Made by a program: the position numbers and the translations under genes. Shown here in pieces: positions 37,948 through 49,285 of a stretch of DNA of 64,000 bases. The stretch lies in NCBI GenBank assembly GCA_003255065.1, contig QAOA01003708.1, forward strand, positions 62,001 to 126,000. The letters are read 5' to 3'. Source of the DNA: Cercis canadensis. Lineage: Eukaryota > Streptophyta > Magnoliopsida > Fabales > Fabaceae. The stretch's first letter is position 1. Each line of letters begins with the position of its first letter. The notes under the pieces are model-generated. The model was given only the letters and a program-made list of their open reading frames with translations, searched no databases and was not told the DNA's origin.

Positions 37948-40161
37948 GGACCTCCTTCCTCTCATAATTGACATGGTGCTTAATGCTTTCACATTGGAAG
38001 CTGAATTGTATATGAGCTATGACCTTACTAGAATTTCCTTTTTTTTTCCTCCCAGGATGAAAGAAGAAATTTTAATAGCAAGAGGGTAGAATTTTATTCT
38101 TTTTATCACACTACTAACATATATAATTAGTCATTTATTTATTCAATTAAGTTAAAGATGTCAATGCTAATGCTAGGCTTGGTAGAGATGGTGTTAGATA
38201 GGAATAGAACAAAGTGAAGGAAATCCCTAAAAGAAGTAATATATTCTTTCTTTGCACCTCTTAGTTTTAGTCTCTATTTTTCAGGTTAAGTTCTTTTACT
38301 TTATATCTTTTAACCTATGCTTTTCATTGATTTCATGCATTACTACCAAGAAATATCACTGCATTTGTTCATCAAAGCTACTGGAGAATTCTGTTATGAT
38401 TCTGGAAAATATTATCTTGGAACACTTCAGTATATAAAACAAATATTGAGCACTTAATTACTAATGAAAATCTAATTTTAAATGATTCCTTAATGAAAAT
38501 GAGGGACGAAAAATACATCATAGTAAATATATGAAAATTTAGATTATACCACATTTATATGAATTATAGATTCAATTTTATCAATAGCTATGATATTGCA
38601 ATGTAAGTATTTTTTCTTGCAGAAATTATAGGGACTTCCCTTTTAAGCATAATAGCTAATGTGCCACTAGACATACATGTATATATAGAATAAATACTGG
38701 AGTCAAAATGCTTGTAAAATTTATGCATCTTCACTAAAATTTGGATTTAAAAGAAAAAAAAAAAAAACTAATTTAGGCACTTTGGCACCATCATATCTTT
38801 AGATCAAAAACTGCAATAAGTAATCAAGGATATATTATTTTACAATAAATGAAGAAATGTAACCCAAAAGGAACAACTCAGTGTTTAAACACTTGGTATT
38901 TCATTATAAAAATATGGGCTTCAAATCTCACTAACAACATGTGGATTGTGATTTTGGGAAGAGATTGTGTAATTCCTAATAGACCAAATATATATAAAAA
39001 AGGTCAAGACAATGAGCCATTAAGTTTGGTGTAAAATTGAAAGTTTGGATAGAATGTAAAAAGTCAAGAGTTAGAGTTTCAATACTGTCAATGCGATGTT
39101 AAAAAAAAAACAAAATAGAAGTGTAAATATGCATACTTCAGAAGTGAGGGTTACATCAAGAGGTGAACATTGCACATGAGGCTCATCAATCAATCACACT
39201 CAGGCCCTGCTAAATGGCCTAGTTCTTAGTTGTAAGGGCTTGTTATTATTGGGCCTGAAAACCAATTGGGAGGCTTGACATTAGTGTAAACCCTATTCTC
39301 ATTATAAAGTTTAGTTTGATCTAAAGGTAAATATATCTAAATTTTTTATAAGATAAAAATTTTTAGTTTTGATATTTTGAGTTGAATTTTACCGTTAGAT
39401 CGAGCTAAAATTTTATGAGAAGGTTCACAAGATGTAGCTCTTCAATTTTAATGATAGAATTATAAATCATATAACTTTACACTTTAAAATAGACTTAAGA
39501 AATTTTTGCTTAAAAATAAAATGAAATGAAACAAATACGTAAAAGTAGTAGGATTCGCATTGGTCTACCTATATTTACTGTTAATGATTAACAAATTATT
39601 ATTGACATTAGTGATTGATAATAATTTTCTTTTTCTTTCTTTTAAGAGTCGTGGTGTATATAGCCTAGGCAATTTTTGTCTCGCACAATGCTTTTTTGAG
39701 GCAACTAAGTCTTTTTGGTATTATATAAATATAATGTGATTTATTTAATCATTGAAACTTTGATGTAAAAGAAAATTATTATTTGGTTCTTTAAGTTAGC
39801 AAAAAAAAAAAAGTTTAAATATGAAAGAATTTTAATTAATTCTTTTTTACATGATTATTCTTTAATAACCATAACATAAAATATTTTAAATATTTCATAT
39901 CAAATAAAATAATCAAATTAAAATTTCTCAACTTCTTAAAGCTATTATTTTTACACTTAATTTTATTAATACCATATCTTATTTAATATTTAAATATAAT
40001 ATAAATTAATTTACTCTTATTTAATATAACTTTTTAATAAATTATGAAAATCCATCAAAATTTTAAAAATTTAATCTATATCTCTTTATATCTATTTAGA
40101 CATTAAACTCCCTTTTCTTTTCTCTAAACTTAATATAAGCAAAGTTTGTATTATAGAATTG
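37948..40161. other. Intergenic region downstream of the lipase gene
   Basis: It contains the lipase 3' flank and one SINE-like copy (38860-39010). From 39300 it is AT-rich with no recognisable gene. Confidence 0.6.
38860..39010 (+). mobile_element. tRNA-derived SINE-like copy
   Basis: A pol III A-box-like block (caactcagtgtttaaacac, from 38874) is followed about 40 bp later by a B-box-like ggcttcaaatctc (38917-38929) and a short A-rich end (near 38990-39002). No clear target-site duplication was found. Confidence 0.5.
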
Positions 40162-40315
40162 TAGGGCTTTAACCCGAAGGCAGCCCTTTCAGAAATTCTC
40201 AAAGGCCAGGGCCAAACCCAGGCCTAAGAGGGGGTTTGGAAATAGTTTTCAACCAGCAATAGACGCGCCTCGGTTAGAACCTCACTAGCTGCGTCATTGC
40301 CCCAAGCGCAAAGAT
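40162..40315 (-). ncRNA. U4: U4 spliceosomal snRNA
   Basis: The minus strand from 40315 reads ATCTTTGCGCTTGGGGCAAT, the plant U4 5' end that pairs with U6 (stem II). It continues through the 5' stem-loop with the k-turn bases (CTAGTGAGGTTCTAACCGAG) and the stem I region CTATTGCTGGTTGAAAACTA. A central hairpin (AGGCCTGGGTTTGGCCCTGG) follows, then a single-stranded Sm-site-like GAATTTCTG and a terminal stem-loop closed by AGGGCT/AGCCCT. The total of about 154 nt is the normal plant U4 length. U4 chaperones U6 in the U4/U6.U5 tri-snRNP and is released when the spliceosome is activated. The promoter elements are listed separately and support a real gene rather than a dispersed pseudogene. The exact 3' end is inferred from the terminal stem. 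Confidence 0.93.
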
Positions 40316-40340
40316 GCTTTCATTCAAAACTTTAACTTCA

Positions 40341-40391
40341 ATTTTATACTAGAACATGACCTCACACACCGTTACTCTCTCCGATGTGGGC
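40341..40391 (-). promoter_or_regulatory. Plant snRNA promoter: USE and TATA box of U4
   Basis: On the minus strand an upstream sequence element GCCCACATCGG (40391-40381) precedes a TATA box TATAAAAT (40348-40341) by 32 bp, and the TATA box is about 26 bp from the RNA start. The plant USE consensus is RTCCCACATCG, so this copy departs at the first bases. The roughly four-helical-turn USE-TATA spacing is the RNA polymerase II type; polymerase III snRNA genes have about one turn less. Confidence 0.88.
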
Positions 40392-41249
40392 TTTACATCA
40401 AGTTTGCTTCCTCATATGTAGCATTAGGCATTAGCTGGCGTTGATGATTCAGATTTTTATATCACTTCAGGACTTCTAGAGTTTTGTAAAGTAATAATAA
40501 ATGGTGTGTTTTTGTATTTAGGAGCCAAATATATTGTTAGTTTCATGGGTTATTTAGAAGTTTTCACTAATTTTCTTGATACAATTGTTTCTTGTGCGTT
40601 CGAAGAGAAATTGCATAATGCATACATTTTAGGCCATTGCAGTATTAATTTGGAGGAAAATTATTCAATGGAAACAATGTAACCTTCCAAAACAACTTAC
40701 TTTATTTCTTCTTATTCCCCCTACTGCTAATCTAGGCCGTTGAAAACTATATGCACTTTAAGAGTTCTAAACCTTAAACCTTGAATCCTAAACTTCAAAA
40801 GTTCAAATTAATAGTAGTGAGGACTGGTGAGATTAACATTACTCTAATCTAAATTTTAATGACTAGGATGTAGGCTATGTAGTGCCAATACTGCACATGG
40901 ACCTTATCTTATCTCCATATCATATTTAACATGCCAGTACTTGATAATGTAACCTGCATGGCTGCATGTGAGCATTTCTTAAGGGCTTGGTAAAGGGAAA
41001 ATGAAGCAATAGGAAAAAAAATCCAACAAATTACTATAATACAAGCACACAATAGGCTTATATAGATTGCAGATTCTTGTGAATTATGCTAAACGGAAAC
41101 TCAAGAGTTGACTCTTTTCCCTTTCCTATTCCTTTAAGAAGGGGAGGGGGGGAGGGGCCTGAGAAAATAAATTGAAGAAAAAGTAAAAGGGCAAGAAACT
41201 ACGCTTTCAAGATTCAAAGGAGTAACAAAATGAAGTCAAAGCATTAAGT

Positions 41250-43683
41250 TCATTGAGCACAGCAAGAAAAATTGAGAGCACTTTTCTTTGATCCTGCCCC
41301 ATTAGCCAGAGTTACTCGATTCACAGACAATTCAGCCTTGTAAGAATCAGAGTTCAAGACTTTTCGGCTGATGTTGTTGTATATTTCGCGGATAACGATC
41401 TCAAAAGCTGTTTGAACGTTAGTAGCATCGAGTGCAGATGTCTCCATAAAGAACAATCCTTCCTCTTCTGCAAAGCTTTTGCCTTCCTCTGTGCTCACCT
41501 CTCTAATATTCTCCAAATCACATTTATTCCCCACCAACATTCTTGCTACAGTGGTATCACAAGAAGCTGCAGGATCATTTAACCAAGAATTACGTCTTCA
41601 AGTCATGAAAAGCCTATGATATACGTTACAAAATTTAGAGGTAAATCATTGAAGACATGGAAAATGTAAATTCTGCAGGTCTTAAAAGGGAGTTTTCCCC
41701 TCTTAAATGTTTTTACTGACTCAACCAGAAGATCCAACCACCATGTTGAAAGTTATTCACGTTCTAAGATACATTAAAATCAAGCAGCTAAACAATTTTA
41801 ATGATATATTAACTGACCCAACCAGCAGATCCAACCACCATATTGTTAGTTATTCAGTTATAAGATATATTAATATCAAGCAGCTAAACAATTTGAATGA
41901 GATACTAAATTAGATGCACATATAAGTGTATAGGTACAGTACTGGTCTGGGTTATCATCACTCATGTGTGATCAACTCTGGCAGAATTAGAAGATTTCAG
42001 TCAAATAAGAAACTTAAGATATCACATCCTCTAAAGAAACATCAGATGAATATAAATAAATTTATGGTCAAGCAAAGGAGTTTTTTGTTTAACTCCAGGA
42101 AATTGTATAATTCAGAAGCAACAAGCAAGAATCTGCACAAAAAGCATTCCGCCTTTAGAACACAATCAGGATGGTTGGAACTATAATGCTAGCTATAACA
42201 TTTCATCATGGAAAATAGCTCACTCATTATAGAGCTTTGTGAGTTCACTAGTATCATCAACAGCTTTGTGGATACCATACACATGTCTCATCAAGATACT
42301 GACATATCAAGTTATACATGCAATTTTGAACTAGCCGTCTAGCACATATAGGGGAATATACTATCAATCAAATGCACTAGCCTAGGCTTAACATGACTTA
42401 GAAATATACTTTATTGATTCTATTTAACAAGTATGTCACAAGAATCACAAACATATATTTCATACTCAACTATCAGAATGCCCTCCCTTGGCAAAAGAAC
42501 AAGTTCCAACACACCACTAATCTAAATGGGATGCATACCTTGGGCTAGGGAATATCACAGATAAAAAGAAGCAAGAATCATTCAAATTCCAAAACCCAAT
42601 CCATCCTATTTCTCTTATCTCAATAAAAATAAGATACTAAAGAAGTGTAATCAAACCAGTCCATAATCTATATAGGTGACAACTGACAAGCGTAGCATCT
42701 CTATGCCCTGCATTATTATGCAAAAAATTCATTCTTCAAGAGTGCATTTGGCATTTCATTAGTCCATTCAGAACTGCATCATCTCTTAGAGATTTTAATT
42801 TTATGAGGTTTTAAACCACAGTTCCACCTCCACCTGGTCTCCACAGAAGCTAAGACCATATACCCATTCACCTAAAATAGCTGTATCAAAAGTACAGCCA
42901 TATCCCATTCCCAATTTTTTCATGAGAATATGGAATCAATGCCAAATAAGTGTTCCAATTTCTAAGTCCACTGACTATGTTGCCTGCCACATACGCTTCG
43001 CAAACAAAAGCAGATATCAGCTAAGCAAGTACCAACAAATTACAACAACCAACCAATTTGCTTTCAGAAATTACAAAAACAGAATCAAAAGAAGAAAACC
43101 CAACTCTAATTTAACTTCTCCTTTTTCCTTTTTCCAACTTTTCTAACCATGCATTTCTCTGCAACCAAACATTTCCTTTAACAAAAGCCACCAAAAACTA
43201 AAATCAATTACACTCATTCAGGAAAAGAAAAAAAAGGGTAAAAGGGCATGCATGTTCAAAAAGTTCTACACTTTCCCCTTTTAAAACCATCCAAAGCAAC
43301 CAAACAGATAAATACAAAAAGAAAGAACAAAAGGACATCTTTATCTTACTACTAAGCTCCTCAAGCCAGCGCTTGATGCTCTCAAATGTGCTCCTTCTAC
43401 TGATATCGTAGACAACAAGGACTCCAACAGCGCCTCTATAATAAGCAGAAGTGACAGCCCTGAAACGCTCTTGGCCAGCAGTGTCCCAGATCTGAGCTTT
43501 CACTTCTTTCCCATCAATTTCTACAACCTGGGTCTGGAACTCAACCCCAATGGTGGCCTTGGAGTTGGTATCAAACTCGTTGCGAGCAAAACGAGAGAGC
43601 AAATTGGACTTGCCCACTGCAGAGTCCCCTATGAGAACAATCTTGAACAGATACTCCTCACACACTTCCTCGTTGTCCTCCAT
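41250..43683 (-). CDS. RABA5B: Rab GTPase of the RABA5 (Rab11) clade
   Basis: Two exons, 43683-43350 and 41566-41250 (minus strand), joined across a 1783-bp GT-AG intron, give 216 residues. RABA GTPases act in traffic between the trans-Golgi/recycling compartment and the plasma membrane. Visible motifs are the P loop GDSAVGKS (19-26), switch I Thr44 in ATIGVEF, DTAGQE (68-72 region), NKCD (125-128) and ETSAL (153-157). The tail ends SCCAQ with the double Cys for geranylgeranylation. The effector-region and [11 protein letters not shown] blocks fit the A5 group. The intron falls just after the RWLEELS segment, in codon 112. Reading through it gives a truncated open frame, so the spliced form is preferred. 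The subgroup letter b is inferred from the lipase neighbour, since the same gene pair is adjacent in Arabidopsis; the A5 assignment itself is firmer. Confidence 0.92.
41713..41910. repeat. Two-copy tandem repeat in the RABA5 intron
   Basis: Two units of about 97 bp share 'actgac(t/c)caaccag', 'agatccaaccaccat' and 'atcaagcagctaaacaattt'. They lie next to the 3' splice site of the Rab intron but do not include it. No function is apparent. Confidence 0.75.
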
Positions 43684-46503
43684 TGATAGAATTCGATAAG
43701 AATTTTTGGGATTGTTTCAGAGGATTATGAGAAGATGGGGTTGAGGTACAGCATATATTGAAGATGAAGAGTATTGATATAGTGTGAACTGTGAAGTGTA
43801 AAGGGGTTAGCTTCAGGCACGTCTCGTGATTGGCGGGGTTAATCGTGATTTTGGCCACTTTCGCACTCGGTGTCTTGGTCTAACCCTGCTTTGACTTCTT
43901 TTGGGTAACGACCTACATGATAGAGAGTTATAGGAGAATAATAGGCTTAAATACATTTTTTTAGGGAACTCGAATACATTTTTAGTCATATGGTTTACTT
44001 TAACTTATAATTTGGTCCTCCACTTTCCACTTTTAACGATTAAAAGTGTCCTTAGTTTTTAAATTAAAGCAACAAAGTTTAATCATAAAAATATAATTGG
44101 TCTGAGGTTCAAATTTGCATTCTTAATTAGAGAGTCTAACACTTTTTTTTATCTTTGACGAAAAGACAAAAACTAAAATAAAATTTCATTTGCAAATTGG
44201 GAAAATGGAATTAAAGACATGATCAATAGGTATACATGTGGCATGTCATATGACATGGCATAGTCAAGGCTTACCTAATAGGGAGTTCCACTATACTATT
44301 TTACCTTACACATTAATACGGATTAGTTTAACTAGTAAGATTTACCTTATACATTAGTATTTTGTTTGTAAGATTTATGTTTGAAGCCTTATGCTAGCGG
44401 CCTCCCCTTTCTTCTCTTAGTAAACGATTTGTTAGTAACATTGTAAGTTTTTACTAAAACTAATAGCATATATTGATCTTGAAATATGATAACTTCTTCT
44501 CTCCTTAAACTTTTAAGTATGAAAAAAAAAAACAGTTCACCTAACAAGTGTTTATTATATGGTTGACATAAGGATGTCATGTGCAATCTTATAGGTTATG
44601 TCATTAACTCCTTTAACTTAGTCGATGGACGGTTACAAATTGAATTTAATTGCTTAATTTTTTTTTAAAAAAAAAGGTAATTTGATCACTAAATTTGAAA
44701 AATGAGAAATCAAATTGATACTAGAGAGACTAAACTTATATCTAAATATATTACCAAAAAAAAAAAAAAAGAAGTCATGCTAACATGTGTCTGAATGCAT
44801 GGTGGCATATGTACAAGTATATATATAAATCTAGGTTCTAAATTTAAATTTTCATTCCCCATACTTTTAAATTTTAAAAAAATTTTAGCTTGGCCTATCT
44901 AATTATAATAAAAAAGGCATGATTATGTTAAATTGTATTTAACAATTTTAAAATGACCTAACAACAAAGAGTAATAATATATATATATATATNTATATAT
45001 ATATATAAATTTTATTTCCAAAGTGCAAAAATTACTTTAGAGGTGTAGTTCTATCGGTTGCCGTATAGTTGTGGATTTATTTAAGAATGTTTTCTTCTTT
45101 GCACCAGGAAGAGTGCTGATAAGTGGAGATTTTAATGAACTGTTATGCCAATCAGAGAAGCAAGGTGGTAGGGATTGGGGCAGTACTTCATCTTCTGTAC
45201 TAAAAGAATTGATCACCTCTTGGGGCCTTACTATGGAGTTTTCATGGTTGGGACACGCCTTCACATAGAATAATAAACGCAATGGAGTGAGAAATATTCA
45301 GGAGAAGCTTGCTACTCCATTGTGGAAGTTTAACTAAGTTAAAGCTCATGCAAGTTTTTAGTGATTTTACAATTCAAAGTTCAGTCATTAATGATGATTA
45401 CGATCATAAAAGTCATCCATTTACCTCATTCTCTTAATGGATTTTCAATGGCATTTCTTTTCCTGAAGATCAAGTATCTTAGACATTGCTTTTATGTAAT
45501 CATATCTTGAGTTCCTATTCTTATGACGATAATTGTTTGTGTACTCTGTAATTTGCTCTGTATTTGTCTGACTCAACTATTACCTCAGAGCTTCAGAGAC
45601 TGTATTTCATCTCTATATTTCTGTTTCTATGACTATCATTGTTGGATGACTACCATGTTTTATTACAACTTAATTGTGATATTGAATTGGTTATGATTTG
45701 AGATGAAGCTACTGGATTGTTGGAGAAGTCTGTCACAGAATTTAGATGGATTGTTGAAGAATTGGTAGTATATTTTTGTGATGTTAGTTGCTGATGGATT
45801 TGTTTATTGGAGAAGGTGTTTTGGGATTATAAATTTTTAAGGGAGACTCTAGCAAACTTTTGTGAGCCTGCGTAGACAAAAATGACCCGTAGTGGTTACC
45901 ATTTGATGTACATAGAGGATCCGTTTGAAATATCTCATGACTAGGGTCAAGTGTAAATGGAGTATGAGGATTTTACCAGCTAAAAGTTGTGATGAAACTG
46001 TATTGTGCTGAAAATGCAAGTGGCCCTAGTCTTTCTTTCATTTTATTTTTAAAAATTGTTGTTCTGTTTTCAGATTGACATGAAGCCTTCTTGTTTGTCT
46101 TTTTCATTGTCCAAAGTTTCCTCATTGTTATTTTCATTTATGTAAATTCGTCAACATCATTACAAGGTTGCACAAAGGCCGGCTAACTGAAACACCAAGA
46201 TGATCACCAGCATCGAGACAAACACTAAAAGGCGGAACTCCCAAGGGCACCAGACAACTCTCAAGATACTCCAGCTCATAAATTCTGGTCTTTAAATATT
46301 GCAGCATTTCTATCTTTCCACACATGCCATTGCCAACAGAACAAAGGCAGCTACACCAATCTATTGCATTATCATTACAAGCCTGAAGCTATAGACTTTT
46401 CTACTGGCCCCACTTGTATTGCCCTCTCTTTGCAATCCCTCTTTTTTCATTTCATCTTCTGCTGAAACCTTTAGAGCTGCTTTCATTACTTGCTGTTTGG
46501 ATG
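43684..46503. other. Intergenic region between RABA5 and the NLR homologue
   Basis: It contains the divergent upstream flank of the Rab gene, AT-rich DNA, an (AT)n microsatellite with an N at 44993, and a LINE endonuclease fragment. Segment 46134-46325 has a 63-codon minus-strand open frame of no family I recognise. Confidence 0.55.
45071..45340 (+). pseudogene. Fragment of a LINE (non-LTR retrotransposon) ORF2 endonuclease domain
   Basis: The frame from 45107 reads VLISGDFNELLCQSEKQGG, then SSVLKELITSWGL, FSWLGHAFT, stop, NNKRNGVRNIQEKL. GDFNE followed by a KxGG motif and FTW-NN are the diagnostic end of the plant L1-type apurinic endonuclease. The stop at 45267-45269 (TAG) sits where the family has Trp in FTWNN. 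Neither the N-terminal endonuclease part nor a reverse transcriptase is recognisable nearby, so this is a dead fragment. Confidence 0.75.
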
Positions 46504-48756
46504 ATGGCTGAACAAATCCCATATTGCATAGCTGTGAGCATGATTAACAGGTTAGCATCATCAGATTTTCATGAGATTGGACGAATTTATGGCGTCATGG
46601 GTGAGCTCGAAAAGCTTAAGGAAACAGTTGAATCTATCAAAGCTGTGCTTTTGGAAGCTGAGGAGAAACAAGAAGAGAGCCATGCTGTCAGAAACTGGAT
46701 AAGGAAGATCAAAATTGTACTCCATGAGGCAGATGACTTATTTGACGACTTTGTGATTGAAAGTTTTCAACATGAAGTGGATGATAACGGAGAAAAAGTG
46801 AGAAAGGTACGTGGCTTCCTTTCATCCTCAGATCAGATTGCTTTAGGTAGTGAAATGGCCCATAAGATAGAGGCAATTCAGAAGAAATTCAATGATGTTG
46901 CAAAAGATATGTCTAACTTGAATTTTCACCAAAGAGAAATAGGTATTAAGCAAAATGAGAGTGGCGGGAGGGAAACAAGTTCTTTGATGTCAGAATCAAG
47001 TTTTTTAGATGGCAACTTTTGGAGGTTGTGTGAAGACAAAGAGAGTATCATGCCAATGCTAAAATTGAGTTACAACAATTTGTTGCCCGAGTTAAGACAA
47101 TGCTTTGCTTATTGTTCCTTATATCCAAAAGGTTGGAAAATTGAAAAAGAAGAGTTGATTCAGTTATGGATGGCACATGGTTATCTTGACTGTACAAGTG
47201 ACAAGAAACACATAGAGCTGGAAGATATTGGTGATGAATATGTTAGGATTTTGTTGATGAGGTCATTTTTTCAAGATGTTGAAATGAATGAATGGGGTGA
47301 TATAGCATGTTTTAAAATGCATTATTTAATGCATGATCTAGCACAATTAGTAGCTGGTAGTGATTATTATGTGGATAGTGAGGGAATGATTGTTGGAAGA
47401 CCCATGCACATATCATTTGAATCTAATGTCATTTGCTCATTGGATACATTGGATGCGAAGAGCTTGCGAACCATTCTTCGGCTTGACCAGAGAAAATTGT
47501 TGCGAGTAAACAGTTTGTCTACTATTTCAGACTTTACATGCTTACGTGTTTTTGCTTTGCCGTTTTCTTCTCTAACTAAGTTGCCAAACTCATTTGGTGA
47601 ACTAAAGCACTTAAGATATCTTGACCTCTCATACTGTAATCGTTTAACTAGTCTGCCAGAAACCATAAGCAATCTGATCTTCCTACAAACATTGAAATTG
47701 TCGTATTGTTGGAGACTTGACATTTCTGTTGGAGGCATCACAAATTTAATCAGTTTGAGACACCTTGTTATTGATCGTTGCAAAGCCTTTGAATATGGTA
47801 TGCCAGTTGCGTTGGGGGAACTGAAATCACTACATCAATTATCAATCTTTTATGTGGGGGATGGGGACAATCCGGAGAGAAAAAGTGGAAAACTAAATGA
47901 ATTGAAAGGCTTGAATAATTTGAGAGGGCATTTAACTATTGAGAATCTTCATTTGGTGAAGGATGTGGCATCAGAGTCAGACGAAGTAAATTTGAAGGAG
48001 AAGAAATACCTTTTATCCTTGGCGCTAAATTGGAGATGTGATAGCAATAAGGGTTGTAAAAATAGCAATACCTTACAACTTTTGGAAAACCTTCATCCTC
48101 ACCAGAATCTGAAAAGATTGACTGTGTATGGTTATCCTGGTGTGAGATTTTCAAGTTGGATTTCTTCACTTGCAAATATTGTTAAAATTTCTCTCACAAG
48201 TTGTGATAATTGTCAACATCTCCCACCGTTAGAGCAGCTCCCTTGGCTGAAGTCTCTTAAAATCTGGCAAATGGATGCTCTGGAGTACATATATTATGAA
48301 TGGCCTGAAGAGAAAGTTCCAAGTTGTAGTTCTTCCTCATCATTGCCAATGCCTACAACTTGTAGTTTCTTCCCATCTTTGGAGAGACTCGATATCCGTC
48401 GATGCCCAAATCTCAGGGGTTGGCAGAGGATGCCAACTGATGTGAATGAAACTGATATTGAGAAGCATCAGCAACAAGAACAACATCTTTCCCTGCCTCC
48501 ATTTCCTCGCCTTTCTTCTTTATCAATCTCAATTTGCCCCAACTTGACTTGCATGCCTACATATCCACATCTCATTGAGCTATTTGAATTGCGGTTTGGT
48601 AGTAGCATGAAGCCATTGATAGACACATTGGAGATGAAGACGATGAATGAAGCATCAACAGCAACAGAAGATCAGGATGATTCCGAGCCATATGCAGTGA
48701 TATATAGTTGGTGCCACTCTTCCTCTTGCACTCCTCTTAAAGCAAAAGATATATAA
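46504..48756 (+). CDS. CC-LRR resistance-gene homologue lacking the NB-ARC core
   Basis: One uninterrupted frame encodes about 750 residues. The start at 46504 (MAEQIPYCIA) is the usual one for this NLR class; an upstream in-frame ATG at 46414 would add a hydrophobic, non-homologous leader. Residues 1-160 are an Rx-type coiled coil (VMGELEKLKETVESIKAVLL; an EDVID-like EADDLFDDF). At about 47000 the sequence passes from RETSSLMSES, which normally precedes the P loop, to FWRLCEDKESIMPMLKLSY, which normally lies after GLPL. P loop, kinase 2, RNBS-B and GLPL are therefore absent, about 200-250 residues fewer than usual, yet the frame is kept. CFAYCSLYPKGW (RNBS-D) and an MHD (LMHDLAQLV) remain, followed by leucine-rich repeats to about residue 700. 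The C-terminal 40 residues are unlike the family and end early. It could be an NB-less adaptor or decoy, or a recent pseudogene. Confidence 0.8.
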   Translation: MAEQIPYCIAVSMINRLASSDFHEIGRIYGVMGELEKLKETVESIKAVLLEAEEKQEESHAVRNWIRKIKIVLHEADDLFDDFVIESFQHEVDDNGEKVRKVRGFLSSSDQIALGSEMAHKIEAIQKKFNDVAKDMSNLNFHQREIGIKQNESGGRETSSLMSESSFLDGNFWRLCEDKESIMPMLKLSYNNLLPELRQCFAYCSLYPKGWKIEKEELIQLWMAHGYLDCTSDKKHIELEDIGDEYVRILLMRSFFQDVEMNEWGDIACFKMHYLMHDLAQLVAGSDYYVDSEGMIVGRPMHISFESNVICSLDTLDAKSLRTILRLDQRKLLRVNSLSTISDFTCLRVFALPFSSLTKLPNSFGELKHLRYLDLSYCNRLTSLPETISNLIFLQTLKLSYCWRLDISVGGITNLISLRHLVIDRCKAFEYGMPVALGELKSLHQLSIFYVGDGDNPERKSGKLNELKGLNNLRGHLTIENLHLVKDVASESDEVNLKEKKYLLSLALNWRCDSNKGCKNSNTLQLLENLHPHQNLKRLTVYGYPGVRFSSWISSLANIVKISLTSCDNCQHLPPLEQLPWLKSLKIWQMDALEYIYYEWPEEKVPSCSSSSSLPMPTTCSFFPSLERLDIRRCPNLRGWQRMPTDVNETDIEKHQQQEQHLSLPPFPRLSSLSISICPNLTCMPTYPHLIELFELRFGSSMKPLIDTLEMKTMNEASTATEDQDDSEPYAVIYSWCHSSSCTPLKAKDI

Positions 48757-49285
48757 GAATAGGAGTAGATCTACCATGCTTAAATGATGACAATATATTA
48801 AAGATTGACGTAACAAATATTCTAGTAAATCCAACATCGATCTACCTTATATAATTTAGTCAAATAGATTTGTAAAGCCCACTAAGATTCCAATGTCCAA
48901 CCTCCAAAGCCGTGTGCCTCTCGTTGAATCTCACCAGCTCACGCGTTTCTTAGTTGTGAATCAGTTAATGTGGTCTGCATATATCATCACTCACAACCGA
49001 CATTTACTGCGAAGAAGACCTTGCAAATGCTTAGAACAAAATGCCCAAAGTTGGCTTGGCTACAAAGAAAAAACAAAGTGACAACTGAAGGACCATAGCA
49101 ATGAACAATTTCCACGAAGCTGCAAATGTATGGTAGACTTAATTATCAAAGAATTAGACAAGGATTGAAAGACAATAAAAGGGTCAAATTTAGAGTTGGG
49201 TAGATTCAAAAGATCAGCTCACCACTGACAAGGACTAGACATTATTGAGGATGTTAGTGTTAGCACACGATGTCAAGTCCTTCAC

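Noticed and set aside
43942..44755. Possible MULE with ends 'taggcttaaatac' and 'taaacttatatctaaatat'
   Set aside because: The arms do not align convincingly beyond A/T-rich words and no target-site duplication was found.
46134..46325. 63-codon minus-strand open frame upstream of the NLR
   Set aside because: No recognisable family, start or splice context. It might be retroelement debris, but I cannot support that.
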